From an uncultured Desulfobacteraceae bacterium (GTDB taxonomy: Bacteria; Desulfobacterota; Desulfobacteria; Desulfobacterales; Desulfatirhabdiaceae): a stretch of 64,000 bases of DNA. The notes under the pieces were generated by a model, which was not told the DNA's origin, searched no databases, and worked only from the letters and a program-made list of their open reading frames with translations. Below, piece after piece: positions 9,201 through 17,761 of this stretch. The number at the start of each line of letters is the position of its first letter. The stretch's first letter is position 1. The DNA lies in the NCBI GenBank assembly GCA_903953895.1, contig CAJBLH010000182.1, positions 20,497 to 84,496 of the forward strand, given 5' to 3'. A program made the position numbers and the translations under genes.

Positions 9201-11625
9201 CCACAACATTATCAAGAAAAATGACACCGTTCTGATTCTGATAAGCATATCCATAGGCCAGAAGATCACCGGCCGACAGCCCAAGGCTTTCCATGGATAA
9301 CGTCGTGATGTGGGTGATATCGTCAGTATCAAATGTAAAGGTATAATTATAAAGATCCGGCAGCACCTGATTCAGATCTACGACACCTTTATCAGAAATC
9401 AGGTAAAACGGTGTTGTCGTACCGCCGATTGTCGCCATAAACAAGAACCATTCATAACTGGGTGTATCCCCATGGGTGTTGGAGGAATTGCTCATCAGTT
9501 CCACAACCTCCTGTGCATTTAGAGAGATTTCGACAATCCCGGGAGATACGCCAACCATTCTTGCTGATCCCGCCTGTAGCACTGTGACATTTTGAGGGCT
9601 GCCGGATGTTCCTGCTGCGCTTACTTGGACTGTTCCCGTTCGCGATGAAATATCCGGATTGGCTGTAAAAGTACAGACAATGCTTCCTGTATTACTTCCG
9701 CTGGATCCGGATATGATTTCCAGCCAACTGCTTCCCGATATCACCTGTGCTGTCCAATTCATTGTTCCGGCGCCACTGTTGCCCACATTAAATGTGGTTG
9801 CGCCAGCGGCGTTACCAACCATATTTACGGAAGGACTCACCGACAACACCGTGTTAATACTGCCGACAGATATGGTGAGCATGTCTTTGGAAAAAATGTC
9901 GCACGCATTCCAGACCTGTAACTCAAATTGCAGAGAAGCAGGCGATGCGGGAGCGGTAAATGACACCGACGGGGTGTTCACCGTCGAATCGTCACAAGGG
10001 TGCAGTTCCACATCCGTTCCGCCTGTTTGCTTCCAGCAATATCGTAAACCGGGTCCTTGGCTGGCGCTGCCATCGAGGATTACGGATTGGGAAAGCAGGA
10101 CAGATTGGTCAGGCCCTGCCTCTGCAACGGGAGCCGGATCACAGGAAGTGGAAATCACCTCGATCGTCACGTCGTCTCCAACCACCCGAAAGTGCAAGGC
10201 TTCGCTGGCATCACCAAGATATTGATCTTCCAGCCGGAATACCGAAAAAGTTGCTTTCCCCTGGCTGTCGGTTGTCGCAGTCGCCGGACAGACCTGTAAG
10301 CATCCATGCAGAGCAAACCCCCCAACGCTTGCACCTTTAACGGGCGCCCCTGTCTCCCGATCGATAACGGTAAGGCTCAAAGGCGTATTGACCCCGTCTT
10401 TCAGAACAAAAAGAGGTCCTTTTTTTGATTCGTCCGGAAGGTCCACCTGAATCTGCCTGGGAGAAATGGACTTGGGTCTGACTGCAAGCCCAACCGGTTT
10501 ACCGATTGCCGTCAAATCGGTATAAACAACAGCCTCACCGGCATCTTTGGCATCACCGTCATTGTTCAGGTCTTTCAATCGCAAGACAGCGGTATAGGGT
10601 TGACTCGGATTGGCCAGTCCATAATACAGGGCCTGGTCATCCCCCCAGACCACGTCATATCCCGGAAAGCTATAGGGAGCGGAAAAATTGGGTCCTGCGT
10701 AAAACACCTGGATTTCGTTGGCATCGTTAAAATCTTCATCCCCATTCAGGTCGTGTAACGCGTGAACCCGCCACTGACTCCTGCTTTCACTCAGAAAAGC
10801 GCGGCTTTGAGATACCCATGCCAATCCATACGGATTGATATCTGTGGACGATACCAGCGGACCAAAAGTTGTCTGGAATTCATTGAAAAAGAAAAACGGT
10901 CCACACCCAGCAGGTGAACAAGCTTTGGCGCTGGTATTTGGCTCTTCCGCGGATCCGTCGCCATTCATGTCGTTGACCCTATAAACCGCCAGGGTGTTCG
11001 GATTCACACCCATCAAGCGCCCCAGGTCATCGACTTCCATTCGGCTTGCGGTAAATGGCAGGGTGGATGAATTCACCACACACACAGTGACTTCCTCTCC
11101 GCCTTGGGCATCGCCATCGCCATCCATATCCTCGAGACGTGCAGTAAGTTGCTGCGTGATATCCATAACAAACAAACGGGTCCGGCTTTTCCCGGTTTTC
11201 GGGTCATAATAGCGGGTGGCGGCCAGACTCTGAGGCCGTTTGAGTATCAGACCCTGGGCGGTTAAATCTCTGAAAACGGTTCGCTCGCCGGTATCCAGGG
11301 CATCGTCATCTTTGTTTTTATCCTGAAATCGGTAAATAGCCCAGTTCGCAGCGGATATGGCGTACACGACACCCTCTTCATCCACGACGACATCGACATA
11401 GCCGGGGGATGCGCCCGATGCAAATCGCCGGGTTTCGTTATTATCCAGGGCATCTCCATCGGCATTCAGGTCTTCGGCAATCCAGATACCCGGCTGACCG
11501 CCGTTTTCATTATAAACTGCAATATAAATCTTTCCTGCTGCATGGGTCTGGATGGGCTGAAAAAGCCATATCAGCGCAAATACGATTACGATATGATAAA
11601 GAGCAAATTTTTGATGGCCTTTCAT
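9184..11625 (-). CDS. Secreted protein with six Asp-rich calcium-type repeats and a BACON-like domain
   Basis: An 813-residue protein with an N-terminal signal peptide (hydrophobic FALIWLFQ, cleavage about THAAG). Residues about 35-395 hold six copies of an Asp-rich motif, for example DLNADGDALDNNE, DKNKDDDALDTGE, DMDGDGDAQGGEE and DLNNDGDAKDAGE, spaced 40-70 residues apart. They resemble dockerin/EF-hand-like calcium loops set in beta-rich blades. After them come an Ig-like region, a PKD-like segment (AEAGPDQSVLLSQSVILDGSAS) and a BACON-like domain (FNVGNSGAGTMNWTA, SSWLEI). The last about 120 residues are not recognised. Paired with the secreted protein upstream, 30 bp away. A surface or extracellular binding role is likely; no enzyme motif is seen. 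Confidence 0.75.
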   Translation of the reverse strand: MKGHQKFALYHIVIVFALIWLFQPIQTHAAGKIYIAVYNENGGQPGIWIAEDLNADGDALDNNETRRFASGASPGYVDVVVDEEGVVYAISAANWAIYRFQDKNKDDDALDTGERTVFRDLTAQGLILKRPQSLAATRYYDPKTGKSRTRLFVMDITQQLTARLEDMDGDGDAQGGEEVTVCVVNSSTLPFTASRMEVDDLGRLMGVNPNTLAVYRVNDMNGDGSAEEPNTSAKACSPAGCGPFFFFNEFQTTFGPLVSSTDINPYGLAWVSQSRAFLSESRSQWRVHALHDLNGDEDFNDANEIQVFYAGPNFSAPYSFPGYDVVWGDDQALYYGLANPSQPYTAVLRLKDLNNDGDAKDAGEAVVYTDLTAIGKPVGLAVRPKSISPRQIQVDLPDESKKGPLFVLKDGVNTPLSLTVIDRETGAPVKGASVGGFALHGCLQVCPATATTDSQGKATFSVFRLEDQYLGDASEALHFRVVGDDVTIEVISTSCDPAPVAEAGPDQSVLLSQSVILDGSASQGPGLRYCWKQTGGTDVELHPCDDSTVNTPSVSFTAPASPASLQFELQVWNACDIFSKDMLTISVGSINTVLSVSPSVNMVGNAAGATTFNVGNSGAGTMNWTAQVISGSSWLEIISGSSGSNTGSIVCTFTANPDISSRTGTVQVSAAGTSGSPQNVTVLQAGSARMVGVSPGIVEISLNAQEVVELMSNSSNTHGDTPSYEWFLFMATIGGTTTPFYLISDKGVVDLNQVLPDLYNYTFTFDTDDITHITTLSMESLGLSAGDLLAYGYAYQNQNGVIFLDNVVVISVY

Positions 11626-11655
11626 AAAGACGCCTCCTTATGGTTCAAGAAAAAA

Positions 11656-12543
11656 TCATAATTCGATATCTACCTGCGCCACCTTTTGGTTGGTTGTAAG
11701 CGTTACGGGGATTTTGTCGCTTTGAGTTCCATCAATTCGGACATACACTTCGAACTCACCCATCGGCAGGTCATCAAAAATGTAATGCCCGCGATCAAGG
11801 CTATCGTTGAGTCCGTCTGAAGTTGTGACACTCCATTGAAGCTGAATGATCTGATCTTTGCCGTAATCCGGCTCGCCTTTTACGCACCACGATTTAATTC
11901 CCGGCCGCTTCAGCTCGACATTGGCAAGTGCCGGATGCCCGTTTTTCATCACCTTGCCCCAAATACGCCCATCGAATCCCGGTGCGGCAGGAGATGGTAA
12001 CGCTTCCACTTCTATCGTGAAATTTAAAGGTGTATCATCCTCACAGCCGATTCCATCGAATACATCGCAACAGGTAGCACATTTTGGTCCGGAATCACAG
12101 AGCGCAAGATTCATACGAAACGACTGGAAATCGCACCCATCCTGGTCTTCACCGGTTTTGATGCCGATAATCTGATCAAACGCATACTCATCGACAACCT
12201 CCACCGTATAAGGATTGACGTAGTTGGCTCCATCCCAGAATCCTAGAAACTCCGATTTCCCTCTTTTTTCGCTTGCCACATCCTCACGTTTATCATTGAT
12301 GATATCCGCCAAATTATATAGTTTAATCTCTTCATCACAGACATCATTGACGTTTTCGATACGAATCGAATAGTTATTGATTCTTTCCAGATTCGGTGGG
12401 GGAGCTGTGGCATCTGCAGGAGAAACAGCTCCAATTCGGATACCGCTTTCACCGAACAACAGATTGGGTAATATCATGCCTAAAGAAAAGATCAAAACCA
12501 TCATATACCGCATTGAATAAACTTGAAGACCGACCGTTTTCAT
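11656..12543 (-). CDS. Secreted hypothetical protein with C-terminal carboxypeptidase-regulatory-like beta domain
   Basis: A 295-residue protein with a signal peptide (MMVLIFSLGMILPNLLFG). The middle part is rich in Asp and Glu and contains a Cys cluster (KCATCCDVFDGIGC) that suggests disulfide bonds outside the cytoplasm. The last 90 residues (GKVMKNGHPALANVELKRPG, then GHYIFDDLPMGEFEVYV) look like a carboxypeptidase regulatory/transthyretin-like fold. It is the first gene of a two-gene unit with the 813-residue secreted protein, which starts 30 bp downstream with an AAGGAGG Shine-Dalgarno. Function is unknown; co-export and a common surface role are inferred. Confidence 0.7.
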   Translation of the reverse strand: MKTVGLQVYSMRYMMVLIFSLGMILPNLLFGESGIRIGAVSPADATAPPPNLERINNYSIRIENVNDVCDEEIKLYNLADIINDKREDVASEKRGKSEFLGFWDGANYVNPYTVEVVDEYAFDQIIGIKTGEDQDGCDFQSFRMNLALCDSGPKCATCCDVFDGIGCEDDTPLNFTIEVEALPSPAAPGFDGRIWGKVMKNGHPALANVELKRPGIKSWCVKGEPDYGKDQIIQLQWSVTTSDGLNDSLDRGHYIFDDLPMGEFEVYVRIDGTQSDKIPVTLTTNQKVAQVDIEL

Positions 12544-12847
12544 CGCTAATCTCCTTTTTTTGAATGCAGAACCGTATATTGAGCTGATGACAGGCTACAA
12601 AGCGCCTTGTTTCGGCAATACCTCGCCAAAATGATACAATATGTGGTATAGAAAAGATGTATGGAGTTGCAGGGTTACGAAAAGAATTAGTTTGCGTATG
12701 GGATGCACGCAAAACACTCTTTTTTGATTCAATCATAATCAACTTGCATTGTCCATAAGATATAAGACTCAATTTAATGTGAATAATCCCCATTTATAGG
12801 GAATTTTCCTATGGGGATCGACACCTGAACATGCTACCGGAAGAAAA
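12544..12847. other. Divergent intergenic region between secreted-protein unit and pseudouridine synthase
   Basis: About 300 bp with no ORF that can be supported. It must hold divergent promoters for the minus-strand secreted proteins and the plus-strand RluA-type gene. A small inverted repeat (TTTGCGT near 12690 with ACGCAAA near 12707) is visible. No terminator or RNA gene was recognised. Confidence 0.5.
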
Positions 12848-13606
12848 ATGCACACCATAAAATTCAAACACTTTCAGATACCCGTACTGACCATGGGGAG
12901 AGGCTGGCTGGTGGTGGATAAACCCGCCGGCCTGTCTGTTCACAACGCATCCGGCGGCGATCTTTGCTCCCTGGTGCTGGCTCGAATTCAAGAAGAAGCG
13001 GCGTTTGAGGGGCAGATAGCCATGGAACCGGATTTTGGTGTCAATCCGGTTCATCGCCTCGACAAGGAGACCAGCGGCGTGATTTTACTGGCCGTCAACC
13101 GGGAGATGTTTCGTTATTTCTCGAATCAGTTTGAATCCCGTCAGGCAAAAAAACACTATGTCGCCATTTTGCACGGCAGGCTGGAAAAACCGGCAGGAAA
13201 CGACTTGTGGGGAACGTGGGAGTGGCCCCTTTCGGAAACTGCGGCCGGTCGCGATCGCCCCGAAGGGGCAGGAAATCGTAAAGACTGTCGGACCCGATAC
13301 CGGGTTCTGGATTACAGCCGTCATTACACGCTGGTGGAAGTCGCGCTTTTAACCGGCCGCACCCATCAGATCCGCAGGCACGCCAAACTGTCGGGCCATC
13401 CGGTTGTCGGTGATGCCCGGTACGGATCGATGCGGGCCATAAATTATCTGAAACGAAATTTTGACTTTGACCGGCTGGCCCTGCACGCCCGATCGCTCAT
13501 CCTGCAACCGCCGGATGGAGCCGCGCCTGAAACCATCGAGACGCCGACACTCCCCATCCGGATGCAGGCGTTGTTTGAAAACGATATGTCTTCCCCATTA
13601 CCCTGA
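12848..13606 (+). CDS. RluA family pseudouridine synthase
   Basis: A 252-residue RNA pseudouridine synthase of the RluA/TruC class. The catalytic Asp sits in PVHRLDKETSGVILLA (about residues 61-76). Other family motifs are VVDKPAGLSVHN, KKHYVAILHG and LTGRTHQIRRHAKLSGHPVVGDARYG. No N-terminal S4 domain is present, which is common for TruC-like or RluA-like members. The RNA target (23S rRNA or tRNA) cannot be settled from sequence alone. The 3' end overlaps the convergent hdrA by 9 bp. Start ATG 12848 has no strong Shine-Dalgarno. Confidence 0.9.
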   Translation: MHTIKFKHFQIPVLTMGRGWLVVDKPAGLSVHNASGGDLCSLVLARIQEEAAFEGQIAMEPDFGVNPVHRLDKETSGVILLAVNREMFRYFSNQFESRQAKKHYVAILHGRLEKPAGNDLWGTWEWPLSETAAGRDRPEGAGNRKDCRTRYRVLDYSRHYTLVEVALLTGRTHQIRRHAKLSGHPVVGDARYGSMRAINYLKRNFDFDRLALHARSLILQPPDGAAPETIETPTLPIRMQALFENDMSSPLP

Positions 13607-16048
13607 CAATGATCCCTCTTTTTGATCGGCAGACTTCTGGAGAATGCGGATGGTTTCGGCTGTTTCTTCTGCGGTTACACCCTTTCGTAACGCTTCCAGA
13701 GCGTGCATAACGGATGAAAACCGGATGCCCTCTGCTGCGCTGATCCATTCCAGTTGAAGCCGTTCCGGTCGGATACCAAGCTTGGCCATTTTTTTATGGA
13801 TTTTCTCAACCCGCTTGACGGTCCATTTGTTGGCGTCGATGTAATGACAGTCGCCGATATGGCATCCGCTTACCAGAATGACGGGTGCCCCCTTTAAAAA
13901 GCCATCCCAGATGAATTTTTCATCGACGCGGCCGGAGCACATGGTGCGGATCAGGCGCACATTGGGCGGGTACTGGCATCGGGACACACCGGCATAATCG
14001 GCGCCGGCATAGGAACACCAGTTGCAGGCAAATGCCAGAATTTTTTCTTCCGGCTTTTCCATCAGCAGGGCATCCACCTGATCGAGAATCTGCCGGTCGG
14101 TGAAATGGTTCATGAGAATGGCGTCAAAGGCACATTCGGCCGCACAGGTGCCGCAACCGGCGCAGGCAGCCGTGTTGACCATTGCAGGGGTCTTTTTCTT
14201 GACATCCACGGTAATGGCGTTATAGGGACAGACCTCGGCGCATTTGCCGCAGGATTTGCATTTGTCGGCATTGATTTCCGATGTGATGGGGTCGGTCGAA
14301 ATCTCCCCGGTGTGCATCAGGCGGATAGCCCGGGCTGCCGCGGCAGACGCCTGGGTAACACTTTCCTTGATGTCTTTTGGCCCTTCGGCGCATCCGGCGT
14401 AAAAAACACCGCGCGTTGCAGCATCCACGGGCTGAAGCTTCGGGTGAGCTTCCAGAAAAAACCCATCCGGTGTCAGTTGCAATCCCAGCATTTCCTGAAG
14501 CATTCGTGTGCTGCCGGACGGCTGAACGCCCACAGCCAGTACCAGCATATCCAGATCGAAAAACGCGATTTTGCCAAGCGCCGTGTTCTCGACAGCCACC
14601 CGGAGGCTGCCGTCCGGATTCTCTTCGACCGTTCCGGGAAGACCCCGCAGATAATGGACACCCAGCCGGCGGCTTCTGGTGTAAAGATCCTCGAACCCCT
14701 TGCCGAATGCCCGGATATCGATATAAAACACCTTGACATCCATATCCGGGTAATGCTCCTTTAATACCAGCGTACTCTTGATCGTATTCATGCAGCAGAC
14801 ATTGGAGCAATGCGCACTTCCCTTTCCAGCCGACCGGGAGCCCACGCACTGGATAAACCCGATGGATTTCGGTTTTTTCCGGTCTGTCGGACGAATCACC
14901 TCGCCTTTTGTGGGACCACCGGCATTGACGAGTCTTTCGAATTCCAGGCTCGTCAGCACATTTTCAAATCGGGTATAGCCGTATTCATCCATTTCCGTCG
15001 GATCATAAGGCGTCATTCCGGTGGCCACCACAATGGTTCCCACGTTTTCCGTGATTTCCTCATCCGACATGTGAAAACTGATACAGCCTTTCTTGCAGGC
15101 TTCAATGCATTTGGCGCACACCGCCGGATTATGTCCGAGACACTCGCTGACGTTGATCACATAAGCGGATGGCACCGCCTGTGGAAACGGGGAATAAATG
15201 GCTTTCCGGGAAGACAGACCGCAGTTGAACGCATCGGGCCGCACCACCGGGCAGACCGCTGCGCAATCTCCGCAGGCTGTACACGCCTTTTCATCGACAT
15301 AACGGGCTTTTTTCAGGATCTTCACCTTGAAATCGCCGACAGAACCTTTCACTTCCTTGACTTCACTCAGAACATACAGCTTGATTCGGGGATGCCGACC
15401 GACATCCGTCATTTTTGGCCCCAGGATTCAGATGGAGCAGTCCATGGTGGGAAACGTCTTATCCAGGGTAGCCATGACCCCGCCGATGGAGGGCTTCTTT
15501 TCCACCAGCACCACATCGTACCCGTTATCCGCCAGATCCAGGGCTGCCTGAATTCCGGCTACACCGGCGCCGATGACAAGTGTCCGTTTGACCAGGGGAA
15601 GTTTCTCCGGTTTCAGAGCCTGAAGACTCCTCGCCCGCGATATGGCCATTCGCGTCAGATCCATGGCCTTTTCCGTGGCAGCCTCGGGCAAGCCCATATG
15701 CACCCAACTGCAGTGCTCCCGCAAATTGGCCATTTCCAGAATGTATGGATTCAGCCCCGCATCCTGAACCATTTGACGAAATGTCGGTTCGTGCAGCCTC
15801 GGCGAACAGGAAGCCACCACCACCCGATCGAGGCTCTGATCGAGAATATCTTCGCGGATGCTTTGCTGCCCCGGCTCGGAACAGGCGTACGGAATGCTTC
15901 TGGCAATCTGTACGTCCGCCATTGCGGCGGCCATTGCGGCCACTTTTTCACAATCAACGGTCTTGGCGATATTGGCGCCGCAGTTGCAGACATAAACGCC
16001 GATGCGGGGCTGGGCCGTCGGATTATCCAGTTTTTCCATGATCGTCAT
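13598..16048 (-). CDS. hdrA: HdrA-like heterodisulfide reductase subunit A, selenoprotein (in-frame UGA = Sec)
   Basis: The ORF track splits this gene into a 206-residue and a 604-residue frame, but both are in the same frame and separated only by one UGA (15428-15430). Read through, they give an 816-residue HdrA. The UGA falls in FPTMDCSI-U-ILGPKMTDVGRHP, where most HdrA proteins have Cys and where selenocysteine is known in some methanogen and deltaproteobacterial HdrA. Features are the N-terminal HdrA region (VCNCGANIAKTVDCEKV), FAD-binding TLVIGAGVAGIQAALDLADNGY, two classical [4Fe-4S] pairs (CKSCGKCAEVCP, CAGCGTCAAECA), and a C-terminal MvhD-like domain (ACNWCSYAGADYAG). It ends the kor-hdr operon. 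It probably passes electrons through FAD between ferredoxin, NAD(P)H and disulfide-type acceptors. Confidence 0.9.
15390..15430 (-). promoter_or_regulatory. Sec UGA and candidate bacterial SECIS hairpin in hdrA
   Basis: The UGA at 15430-15428 is followed, after 20 nt, by a hairpin GGATG-TCGGTCGG-CATCC (15407-15390) with a G/U-rich 8-nt loop. Bacterial SECIS elements sit inside the coding sequence just after the UGA and present a G/U in the loop to SelB. The fit in position and shape is reasonable, but the same bases encode the conserved DVGRHP motif, so the hairpin could be partly coincidental. Confidence 0.55.
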
Positions 16049-16057
16049 CTCATAATT

Positions 16058-16128
16058 AGGGTGCAGGTATCAGATAATAGGGTACAGGTATCAGGGTGCA
16101 GGATTTTCCTGCCCCCTGCACCCTTTTT
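16058..16128. repeat. Short direct repeats and hairpin between hdrA and hdrD-like gene
   Basis: AGGGTGCAGGTATCAG and AGGGTACAGGTATCAG occur 21 bp apart, followed by a third partial copy. The third copy forms an inverted repeat (GGGTGCAG with CTGCACCC) followed by a run of seven T on the plus strand. No plus-strand gene is upstream, so a simple terminator role is doubtful. It resembles small intergenic repeats that are scattered in genomes of this group. Confidence 0.55.
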
Positions 16129-17712
16129 TTATTCCCACCGGATGGTTCGCGCCAGAACACTGGTCAAATCCATCATTTCCATTTCAATTTCTTTGCCGAT
16201 AAACGGGTCTTCCATGGCGCAGCGCAGATGAATCTGGCATTTGGGACAGGCCGTCAACAGCAGATTGCTTCCGGTTTCCTTGGCCTGGCGCAGGCGCTTG
16301 ACCTGAAGCGCTTTGCTGAAGCTGTCGCATCCTGTCCACGCACAGTTGCCGCAACAAAGTGCTGAAGCGCCGCGATCCCGCATTTCGGTAAATTTCTGAG
16401 GGTTCAGGCGTTCAATGAGCTTTCGGGGCAACTCCGGGCGGCCGGCAAGTCGGCTCAGGCGGCAGGGGTCCTGAAATGTCAGGGTGCGGTCCAGTTTTTC
16501 AAAAGCGATGGCCCCCTTGCTGATTTCTTTTTCCGCCAGGTCGAAGAGATGGGTTACCTTGAAGTTGACCGGGATTCCCTGTTCCGGATAGTCGTGCGCC
16601 AGAGTCCGGTAACATTCGGGACAGGCGGTGACAACTTCCTCGATCCCCTTTTCCGTGATGGCCGCCACATTCAGGCGGGCAAGTCTTAGAAAATTCTCCC
16701 GGTCGCCGGACCAGAGCAGATCATGGCCGCAACATCTTTCCCCATCCAGAAGCGTGGGATGAATATCGAAAAAATTCAGAAGGCGCAGGCCATCCACCAG
16801 GATATCCCGGGTCCGGATGCCCAGATGGGCCCTGAAATAGGTATCGAAATATGGTGCACACCCCCCGAAAAAAAGAATCTTACTGGCGGCATCCGTCCGG
16901 ATGTCGCTGGGAAGCCACTCCCAGTGACGGATTTTTAGATCGGGCGATGTCATGGCGCGCATGAATGACTGAAAAAACCCTTCATGCGCTTCACAGCCTT
17001 CCTTTCCGGCCCCTTTCTGAAGGCAGCGCATGTCCCGGATAAATTCCGGAAAATCAACAGCCGACGGGCAGCGATCCCGACAGAGTCCACAGGTCAGGCA
17101 CGACCACACATCCTTGACAACCTGGGGCGATTCGGTATTTCCGGCAATAATGGCGCTGGCCATGGCTCTTGGGGAAAAGGACTTGCCGGAAAGCGTTACA
17201 GGGCACGCCGAAGAACACTTCCCGCAGTCCTGACAGGCGAAAATATCATGGCGAGTCATCACCCGGGCCGCAGCTTCTTTTCCGATGGGCAGGGCAGCTT
17301 CCCGCGGGAACGGCGTCACCGGACTTTCACCCATGGTCTGGATGACTTGATGAAAGTCTTTTAAAAACATCAGCAGCGCATCCGATTCCTCGGGCAGAAA
17401 CATGGCCGAACGCAGGCGATCTCCACCCAGCCCCAGCAGATCGAGTATGCCGCGCGTATCTTCCACATTTCGCTCGGCAACTTTTGTTCCGCTGCCATAC
17501 CGGCAGGAACCGGGCTCGCAGCCGAGCAGAGCGACCCCGTCAGCGCCCAGTTCGAACGCTCTGAAGAGAAGCGACTTGCTCATGCTGCCGGTACAGGGAA
17601 TGCGGATCATGCGGACGTCCAGCGGAAGATCGGCGCCGCAGTCCTGAAGCGCCTGATAAGCGGCGTGCGGCCCCCAATTGCAGATAAACAGGATGATTTT
17701 AAGTTTGTCCAT
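16129..17712 (-). CDS. MvhD-HdrD fusion: iron-sulfur electron-transfer protein with CCG domains
   Basis: A 527-residue protein. The N-terminal about 130 residues are an MvhD-type domain (FICNWGPHAAYQAL, RMIRIPCTGSMSK, GCEPGSCRYGSG), which carries a [2Fe-2S]-type site and links Hdr to electron donors. Next come two [4Fe-4S] motifs (CQDCGKCSSACP, CLTCGLCRDRCP). The HdrD/HdrB-type part with two CCG domains follows: GERCCGHDLLWSGD and GASALCCGNCAWTGCDS. The start MDKLKII at 17712 is preferred to the track start (17748) because family members begin there. In the operon it sits between the GltD/HdrA-like protein and the Sec-HdrA. It probably carries the disulfide or other terminal reduction site; the substrate is unknown. 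Confidence 0.87.
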   Translation of the reverse strand: MDKLKIILFICNWGPHAAYQALQDCGADLPLDVRMIRIPCTGSMSKSLLFRAFELGADGVALLGCEPGSCRYGSGTKVAERNVEDTRGILDLLGLGGDRLRSAMFLPEESDALLMFLKDFHQVIQTMGESPVTPFPREAALPIGKEAAARVMTRHDIFACQDCGKCSSACPVTLSGKSFSPRAMASAIIAGNTESPQVVKDVWSCLTCGLCRDRCPSAVDFPEFIRDMRCLQKGAGKEGCEAHEGFFQSFMRAMTSPDLKIRHWEWLPSDIRTDAASKILFFGGCAPYFDTYFRAHLGIRTRDILVDGLRLLNFFDIHPTLLDGERCCGHDLLWSGDRENFLRLARLNVAAITEKGIEEVVTACPECYRTLAHDYPEQGIPVNFKVTHLFDLAEKEISKGAIAFEKLDRTLTFQDPCRLSRLAGRPELPRKLIERLNPQKFTEMRDRGASALCCGNCAWTGCDSFSKALQVKRLRQAKETGSNLLLTACPKCQIHLRCAMEDPFIGKEIEMEMMDLTSVLARTIRWE

Positions 17713-17761
17713 CTCTATCCCATGTGTTTCGTGGTTCAAAAAAATCATGCCTTACGGATAT

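Noticed and set aside
13598-16048. hdrA as two separate or broken genes
   Set aside because: Both parts are in one frame, only a UGA separates them at the known Sec position, and selC is present nearby.
16096-16128. Hairpin plus T-run as a plain transcription terminator
   Set aside because: The T-run is on the plus strand while all neighbouring genes are on the minus strand and appear to form one operon across this gap.
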